NCBI GenBank assembly: GCA_016192075.1 | Contig: JACPUU010000012.1 | Location: 496,001-560,000 of the forward strand | DNA length: 64,000 bases | DNA from: Bacteroidota bacterium | Lineage (GTDB): Bacteria; Bacteroidota; Bacteroidia; Flavobacteriales_D; Crocinitomicaceae | Reading direction: 5' to 3' | Part shown: positions 58,037 to 64,000 of the stretch, one piece after another | How positions within the stretch are numbered: position 1 is the first letter of the stretch | Layout of the letters: every line of letters starts with the position of its first letter | Notes under the pieces: model-generated | Databases searched by the model: none | What the model was told of the DNA's origin: nothing | What the model saw: the letters and a program-made list of their open reading frames with translations, nothing else | Position numbers and translations under genes: made by a program

Positions 58037-61000
58037 CTACTTCAGTATAACAATCGGGAAATCCTGCCCAAAGCTATAACTGGTTGGGTATTGCGCTGTG
58101 CCATGATATTGCTCAGACAATTCAGGTACGCGTTCTTCAACATACACTTTTAACTCACTGATGGTGATTTTTTCATCTCCGTTATTGCCGCGCTGCCCAT
58201 TTAATATTTCAAGTAATGCATACGTAAATAAACCATGCTGCAGGTCACCTGCTTCATTGGCATATTGCGCATCCTGCGAGGCGGTGATAAAGAAGGTACC
58301 GGTACTGCGTGCCAGCTGTGCCAGTGTTTTTTCACGGCCATCTCCACGCGATGCAAAGGCGTCCAATGCACCCCCTGAATGGCAGGCATCCAGAATAAAA
58401 AGTTGTTTTTCAGCACTGATGAGTTTTGAAAACTCCATCAGCTCGGTAGCTGAAAGTGCTTTCTGCCGCAGCACTTCCGTTTCACTGTAAAGGTTGGTAA
58501 TATCATGCGTTACAATAAAAAAATCTGAATTTTCTGCCAGTTTTTCAACACTCATTACACCGTGTCCGGCATAATAGAATACAAAAACATCTTCAGGACC
58601 AATTTCTTTCCTGATCTGGCTGACAGCGTCACTAATGTTGGCTTTAATAGCCTGCTCATTAAAAATTTCAAATGTTTTGATGCTGTTAAAAAGTGAATCA
58701 GCCCCGGCTGAAATTGCTTTTACAAATGATTGGGCATCATTCACCGCATAATCCAGGTTATACTGCGGATTTTTATAGGTATTTATGCCTACTGATAAAA
58801 TGAACAAATCGGTCAGGGCAGCTACTCCATCATACAAAACAGTCAGTTCAACCGGGCTTGATTCTGTGCGGTCAGAATTGATGACAACAGCGGAGAGCTC
58901 ATTTTCACCATCGGTCAGCGGAATTTCAAAATGCCTGACATCTTTGGTCTCACCCCTAAAAACGAGGTCAGTTTGCATAGATTCCTGAACAACCAGTTTT
59001 CCATTGTTGTACACACGAATTTCATCAATGGTTTGTCCCTGGCTGTTAATTCTGATGCCTAACGGTAAAACTGCTTGTTTCCAGGAGATAACAGAATCAG
59101 GATCCAATACCGAACGGGAACCTGTTTCAGCTAATTCAAATGCAATTTGCGGTGATGTTTTAAGAATATTGTGCAAATTCTCTCCCGTAGTGGTTGATCT
59201 TTCACCCTTCATAATTTTTTCAATCAGCCCGGGTGTGTAATACTTATCAAAAAGAGAACCTACCGGTAAAACTTCCATTCCGGACACATAATTCACCAGT
59301 TCCAGTGATTTGGATGATCCGTCAAAAGCCCCGTCAGTACTGGTTGCCAGCCATTCGTTGCGGCTTATTTGAATACGTGAGTATAGCGCCTTGCGGTTTT
59401 CAATGTCCCACACTTTTACCATGCCCTCTGCATCACATGAAATCAGCCGTGTACCATCAGCGTTGAAGGTAATGGAAGTAACCGGGCTGGTATGCCCTTT
59501 CAGGTAGTAGAACGTATTCAATTCCGTGATCCATAAAATAATATCATTGTCAGCGCTGCCTGATGCAATAAAACGTGCTTTTGGATCATAACAAACGCTG
59601 TAAACGGGTCCATCGTGTTCGGTCATTTTTGCAATAAGCATACCTGTTAAAATATCCCACACTTTTACTTTGCCGTCCCAACTGGAGGTTACAATTTGTT
59701 TTCCATCCGGGCTAAAATCAAATGCAGAAATAACGCCGGTATGACCAACCAGGGTTCTGAATGAACTGCCTGCATCCATTTCCCAAAAATCAACGTTACG
59801 GTCTAAATCACCGGTAACAGCATACAAGCCGTTATTGGTAAACCCAACTGCATACGGTGAAACATTGCCTAAATCCATGCGGTAATATTCACCCAGGTCA
59901 TTCATATCCCAGATTCGCATGGTACCATCCCAACTGCCGCTTGACAGTTTGCTGCCATCTGCATTAAACGCCAGGTCAAAAATCAATTCGCCGTGCCCGG
60001 TCAGTTTTTTAATCAATTCGCCGGTTTGGGTATTCCAGAGACAAATGGTTCGGTCTCCGCCTGCTGTTGCCAGCATTTTACCATCAGGGCTATAATCAAG
60101 CGCAAATACAACTTTGGTGTGCCCGCTGAGCAGGTGAACTATTTTACCCGTTTCAAGACTTAAAACAAGCGCGGTTGAATCCACGTTTCCAATGGCAATG
60201 TGTTTGTTGTCGGGACTCAGGGCCACATTCCGCTTCAGTGAAATGAATTTTAGAATACGCTCATCCGTCCAATACGAATCATTAAAACGTAAACCATCGT
60301 CCCGCTTTTTATTCAAAAAACCCTGCAATGATTTCTTTTTACGGCCTGTTTCAACGTCATAGATCATGGCTTCATTGTTGCTGCCGGGCACGAGAATCAT
60401 TTTACTGTCAGCTGAAAAATTAAAATCAAAATAATCGATGTTATCTGCCGTAAGGTGAATTTTTTCTTTGCCGGTTTTCAGTTCGTAAACAAATACGTCC
60501 TGATCAAATGAAAGCAAGATGTGCGAGTCGTCCGGACTGAATTTAAGGCCGTAGGGCCGCTCCCGGAATGATGAAAATGACCGGATTTTTGTACCGGTGG
60601 CCAGGTCCCAGGCAATAGCATCTACCTTACTTGACATGGTAACCAGGTATTTGCCGGAATTTGAAAAAACATGTTTGGTATTGCACCCATCACACTCTTC
60701 TTCCCCATCTCTGAGATCATACAATTCTTTACCCGTGGCGGCATCAAAAACTTTGGTAAACAGTTTGGTTGAACTTGCTGCAATATACTTTTCATCAGGG
60801 CTGAAAGACATCAGGAATGGCTTGTCAAATTCAATATCACTTAATGTATCGCCACTGACCAGATCACACACGTAGAATTTTTCATAATTGTACGCCGTAA
60901 TAATTTTGGTGTTGGCTTTATTGATAATACCGTTATAATTCATCAAACCATAACTGCGGCTGAGTGTTTGAATTTTTTTGCCGGTTGTTGCATCATAAAC

Positions 61001-61432
61001 ATGCATGCCATCACGGCTATCGAAGAGTACAACATGCGTCCCTGCCGGGCTGTAAAAAGCCTGCTCCAGTTCATCATCGGCCAGTTTGATGGTAATTAGC
61101 AGCCGGCCTGTGCTTATTTCAAATACTTTAGCCGAATTATCTGCCGATGCGGTGAGTATGTGCGTTCCGTCAGGACTGAAAAAAACAGACAAAACAGGTT
61201 CACTGTGCCGGTTAAAAACCCTTATCTGGCGGCCATTTTCAATATTCCATAAAATCACAGAATTATCTGAACTTCCGGTTACAACATAACGCGAGTCGGG
61301 ACTAAACGCATAACAGGTTATTTTTTTAGCGTGCCCTTTTTGCAGCACTGCTTCCAGCGTATTTGATTCTTGCCCATAGACCAGGGGCACCAGCAAAAAC
61401 TGTAGCACAGCCACAAAACGCATTAACTTCAT
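58037..61432 (-). CDS. WD40-repeat protein fused to C-terminal caspase-family domain, exported
   Basis: Start MKLMRFVAVLQFLLVPLVYGQ preferred over 61474; many WD40 units (GHTGVISAFDFSPDGKQIVTSSWDGKVKVWDI); VFVFYYAGHGV and LFILDACHSGGALDAF. Confidence 0.9.
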   Translation of the reverse strand: MKLMRFVAVLQFLLVPLVYGQESNTLEAVLQKGHAKKITCYAFSPDSRYVVTGSSDNSVILWNIENGRQIRVFNRHSEPVLSVFFSPDGTHILTASADNSAKVFEISTGRLLITIKLADDELEQAFYSPAGTHVVLFDSRDGMHVYDATTGKKIQTLSRSYGLMNYNGIINKANTKIITAYNYEKFYVCDLVSGDTLSDIEFDKPFLMSFSPDEKYIAASSTKLFTKVFDAATGKELYDLRDGEEECDGCNTKHVFSNSGKYLVTMSSKVDAIAWDLATGTKIRSFSSFRERPYGLKFSPDDSHILLSFDQDVFVYELKTGKEKIHLTADNIDYFDFNFSADSKMILVPGSNNEAMIYDVETGRKKKSLQGFLNKKRDDGLRFNDSYWTDERILKFISLKRNVALSPDNKHIAIGNVDSTALVLSLETGKIVHLLSGHTKVVFALDYSPDGKMLATAGGDRTICLWNTQTGELIKKLTGHGELIFDLAFNADGSKLSSGSWDGTMRIWDMNDLGEYYRMDLGNVSPYAVGFTNNGLYAVTGDLDRNVDFWEMDAGSSFRTLVGHTGVISAFDFSPDGKQIVTSSWDGKVKVWDILTGMLIAKMTEHDGPVYSVCYDPKARFIASGSADNDIILWITELNTFYYLKGHTSPVTSITFNADGTRLISCDAEGMVKVWDIENRKALYSRIQISRNEWLATSTDGAFDGSSKSLELVNYVSGMEVLPVGSLFDKYYTPGLIEKIMKGERSTTTGENLHNILKTSPQIAFELAETGSRSVLDPDSVISWKQAVLPLGIRINSQGQTIDEIRVYNNGKLVVQESMQTDLVFRGETKDVRHFEIPLTDGENELSAVVINSDRTESSPVELTVLYDGVAALTDLFILSVGINTYKNPQYNLDYAVNDAQSFVKAISAGADSLFNSIKTFEIFNEQAIKANISDAVSQIRKEIGPEDVFVFYYAGHGVMSVEKLAENSDFFIVTHDITNLYSETEVLRQKALSATELMEFSKLISAEKQLFILDACHSGGALDAFASRGDGREKTLAQLARSTGTFFITASQDAQYANEAGDLQHGLFTYALLEILNGQRGNNGDEKITISELKVYVEERVPELSEQYHGTAQYPTSYSFGQDFPIVILK

Positions 61433-61675
61433 AACAGATTGGTTTAGTTGCATTAACAGAAATAGTTGAATCAAAAGTAATCACTTCCTTCTGTTTCGCA
61501 TCACCCTGCATCTGCGTATTGTGCAGAATTAACCAAATCTCTTCTAAACATACCAGAAACAGGCCCTTTTGTTTAATGGCTGATCAGATACGGCTTATTC
61601 TTCGCTATACCTGGAAAGACAAGGACCCCGGATCTAAGTCCAGGGCTTAGGTATGATCCCCTTATCAGAGCAGAA

Positions 61676-61697
61676 ATTCGTGCCGGCCGGCACGAAT
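61676..61697. repeat. Perfect 22-bp palindrome
   Basis: ATTCGTGCCGGCCGGCACGAAT. Confidence 0.8.
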
Positions 61698-61699
61698 GC

Positions 61700-61722
61700 A
61701 AAAAGGGGCTATTGAAGCCCCT
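61700..61722 (-). terminator. Rho-independent terminator of the 61764..62072 gene
   Basis: Minus strand AGGGGCT tcaat AGCCCCT followed by TTTT. Confidence 0.7.
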
Positions 61723-61763
61723 CTCTGATTATTTAAGAAAACCAAATGTTCAAAAACGGTGAA

Positions 61764-62072
61764 TTATGCTACCAGGTTGTAGATAATCACCAATACATCA
61801 ATTGCAAAAGCTATAATTGAAGTTGTAACAATTACTCTCATTGGAGCAACTGCTAAAATCATTGAAAGAGCAACCATGGTTGGCAATACAAGCATAATTA
61901 ATTGAATTACGCTGTCAAGTGCTCCAAGTCCCACCGCTATTCCGCCGCCGCAACCTACAAACAGCAATAGAATGGAAATAATACCGTAACGGTTTGTGTT
62001 GTGATCGTAGAACAATTTGTTCAAAAATCCGATGTTGGACAGTTTTTCATCATCAGAGTGTGCGTGAGCCAT
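61764..62072 (-). CDS. Hypothetical small membrane protein
   Basis: ORF with three hydrophobic segments (YGIISILLLFVGCGGGIAVGLGAL, LIMLVLPTMVALSMILAVA, IIAFAIDVLVIIYNLV) and a terminator downstream. Confidence 0.6.
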   Translation of the reverse strand: MAHAHSDDEKLSNIGFLNKLFYDHNTNRYGIISILLLFVGCGGGIAVGLGALDSVIQLIMLVLPTMVALSMILAVAPMRVIVTTSIIAFAIDVLVIIYNLVA

Positions 62073-62290
62073 AGCTTTAAGTTTTAGTTAAACTCAAAAT
62101 TAGAGTAGAGCCACAGAAAAAAAAATGATCTGAATAATGCTGAAACATGACAAAAGTCATATTTTGAAAATTCACCCGTTTTTTCACCGACATATTTAAC
62201 AGGTTAAAACTATTTAGTACAAAAAGCAACCTCTTTTTGCCTTTAATCGTCTTCCTTTTAATTTTACCGATAAAGTAACAAATTCGTTCT

Positions 62291-62662
62291 ATGAAACTTA
62301 CCCTGAAAAAAATGAGCAAGGTTATACTTGCAGCTGGTTTTGTCCTTTTGAGTACCACTTCATTTGGTCAGACACAATGGCCTGATAACTATGGTCAGGG
62401 AACAATCAATACCGATTATTGTGTTACAATAGACACCACCAAACCTTTGGAAGAATTTTACAGGATTGACATTTCACATTTGAATTTTGCCTCTGAAGCA
62501 GACGCTCAAAAGGTGTTTGGCGCCATTTCAAATAACCGGTTAACGTACAAAGTTGACTTTACCAACCAGGTTGCTTACCTGAAAGTACATGCTGACCGCA
62601 CCCAACATCCGCAGGATGTAATATGGTGGAATAATTACATTGACAGTCTTTGTAAAAACTAA
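62291..62662 (+). CDS. Hypothetical exported protein
   Basis: ORF with signal peptide KVILAAGFVLLSTTSFGQ. Confidence 0.55.
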   Translation: MKLTLKKMSKVILAAGFVLLSTTSFGQTQWPDNYGQGTINTDYCVTIDTTKPLEEFYRIDISHLNFASEADAQKVFGAISNNRLTYKVDFTNQVAYLKVHADRTQHPQDVIWWNNYIDSLCKN

Positions 62663-62674
62663 TCGATAGCAGTC

Positions 62675-64000
62675 ATGACAAACTCTAAGTTATTGACCCG
62701 GTTTACGTTAGCGTTTTCACTTGCTTTACCGGGAGGGTCTCTGTTTGCCCAATTAACCGGCACCGGAGCCTATTTTATGGGAAACGTGGCTGAAATTGCC
62801 ATTCACAACAATGGTCATGAGGGTACCGCAGACATTGCCGGCTCACATTCACGCTCAGATCAGTGGGATGCTTCCGTTTACTTTGGGTTTGTTGCCAATC
62901 CGCAAAACGATGGCTGGGGTAATTACGACGGCGATTTTTTTACACCTGGTTCACCTGAAAATGGTTTTGGTATTGAAGTAAACGGAATGAATTATTCCAA
63001 CAACTCATCCTATTACAATGAAATTCCAGGTTCACTGTCAAACTATGTTGTTGACGGAAACTGCCTTTCTGTTGACTGGAATGGAACAGTTGCAGGTGTG
63101 GGTGTAGCCATTACGTATAAATTTATTACTACTGAACTCTACTATACAACCGAGGTAACACTAACCAACAATACCGGTGCTGCTTTGACTGATCTTTATT
63201 TCTACCGCAATTTTGACCCTGACAACAATGTCAGCATCAGCTTTGACTATACCACGCAGAATACCATTGTGGCACAACCTACACCGGCTTGCCCTAAAGC
63301 ACTGGTATCAGCAACCTCCAGCAATCCATGGCTTTCATACGTTGGTATTGCCGCAATTGGTCAGCAATTCCGCGTTGCACACGGCGGTTTTGCCAACCGT
63401 GATGCTTCAGATATCTGGAACGGTGCCTGGCCATTAACCGGTGTATTGGGCGCCAGTGTTTTTATGGATGAGGCCATTGCAATGGCTTATAAAATAACCT
63501 CATTGCCGGCTGGTGCATCTGAAACATTTGAATTTGTAATCGTTCTGGACGACACACAGGTTGATGAAGCATTTGCGCAGCTTTATGAATTTAACTTTAC
63601 GGGTTATACCGGCACAGGCAGCGTTTGCAGCCCGGTGATGGATACGGCTTACCTGCCTTGTCCCGGCGCTTCTATTGTCCTGGATGTTACCGGCCCGGGA
63701 GTTACAGATTATAACTGGGCATGGTCGCCTGGTACAGGTCTGAGCTCAACTACCGGATATTCTGTAACTGCCACACCGGCTACTTCAACGCTTTATACAG
63801 TAACCGGAACACCAATCAACCCTTGTCTGTCAATGACCATTGTCAAAGAAATTTATGTGAATGTAGGTGTTGGACCATTGGTTCAGATTACGCCGCCTGC
63901 ACCTGTTTGCGGACCATTTGACTTAACTACGCTGGTTGTTACAGATGCCAACAACATTCCCGGTACCACTACCACATTTCACTCCGCTATTCCTGCCAAT
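62675..64000 (+). CDS. Secreted protein, 3' end outside window (probable T9SS cargo)
   Basis: MTNSKLLTRFTLAFSLALPGGSLFAQLTGTGAYFMGNVAEIAIHNNGHEGTAD...; frame open to window end, 12 nt after preceding stop; absent from the ORF track because it has no in-window stop. Confidence 0.7.
   Translation, partial: MTNSKLLTRFTLAFSLALPGGSLFAQLTGTGAYFMGNVAEIAIHNNGHEGTADIAGSHSRSDQWDASVYFGFVANPQNDGWGNYDGDFFTPGSPENGFGIEVNGMNYSNNSSYYNEIPGSLSNYVVDGNCLSVDWNGTVAGVGVAITYKFITTELYYTTEVTLTNNTGAALTDLYFYRNFDPDNNVSISFDYTTQNTIVAQPTPACPKALVSATSSNPWLSYVGIAAIGQQFRVAHGGFANRDASDIWNGAWPLTGVLGASVFMDEAIAMAYKITSLPAGASETFEFVIVLDDTQVDEAFAQLYEFNFTGYTGTGSVCSPVMDTAYLPCPGASIVLDVTGPGVTDYNWAWSPGTGLSSTTGYSVTATPATSTLYTVTGTPINPCLSMTIVKEIYVNVGVGPLVQITPPAPVCGPFDLTTLVVTDANNIPGTTTTFHSAIPAN

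Overview
This 64 kb window looks like the chromosome of a Bacteroidota/Flavobacteriales-type bacterium. Support: at least nine proteins end in type A Por/T9SS-like sorting domains (YPNP...G.Y.V...), several start sites are preceded by TAnnTTTG promoter elements, and there are Kelch, GEVED and MopE-type secreted proteins. Coding density is high. I saw no rRNA, convincing tRNA, CRISPR array, phage or intact transposase gene. Most ORFs are recognisable housekeeping or secreted proteins: DEAD-box helicases, RecQ, HrpB, AMP nucleosidase, NAD-linked formate dehydrogenase, a polyamine-type ADC/DHS pair, an N-glycan-degradation-like block (glycosylasparaginase, GH20, CutC, GH2), and AI-2E, queuosine and methyltransferase families. 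The points most worth a second look are: (1) a minus-strand block at 53.5-61.5 kb encoding two exported caspase-family proteins, one fused to Tudor/chromo-barrel-like repeats with an EF-hand-like loop and one fused to WD40 repeats, together with two paralogous T9SS cargo proteins and an OmpA protein; (2) palindromic elements with a GTCGCGAC core, two inserted in frame inside hrpB and one just after its stop codon; (3) a 28-bp tandem array ending in a perfect 24-bp inverted repeat that runs into the stop codon of a DUF3820 gene; (4) an orphan SecD-P1-head-like lipoprotein; (5) a small protein with an IF-2 N-terminal-like domain; (6) a tandem family of four secreted Kelch paralogues linked to a DUF4907 lipoprotein. 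All family calls come from reading motifs by eye; no database search was run.
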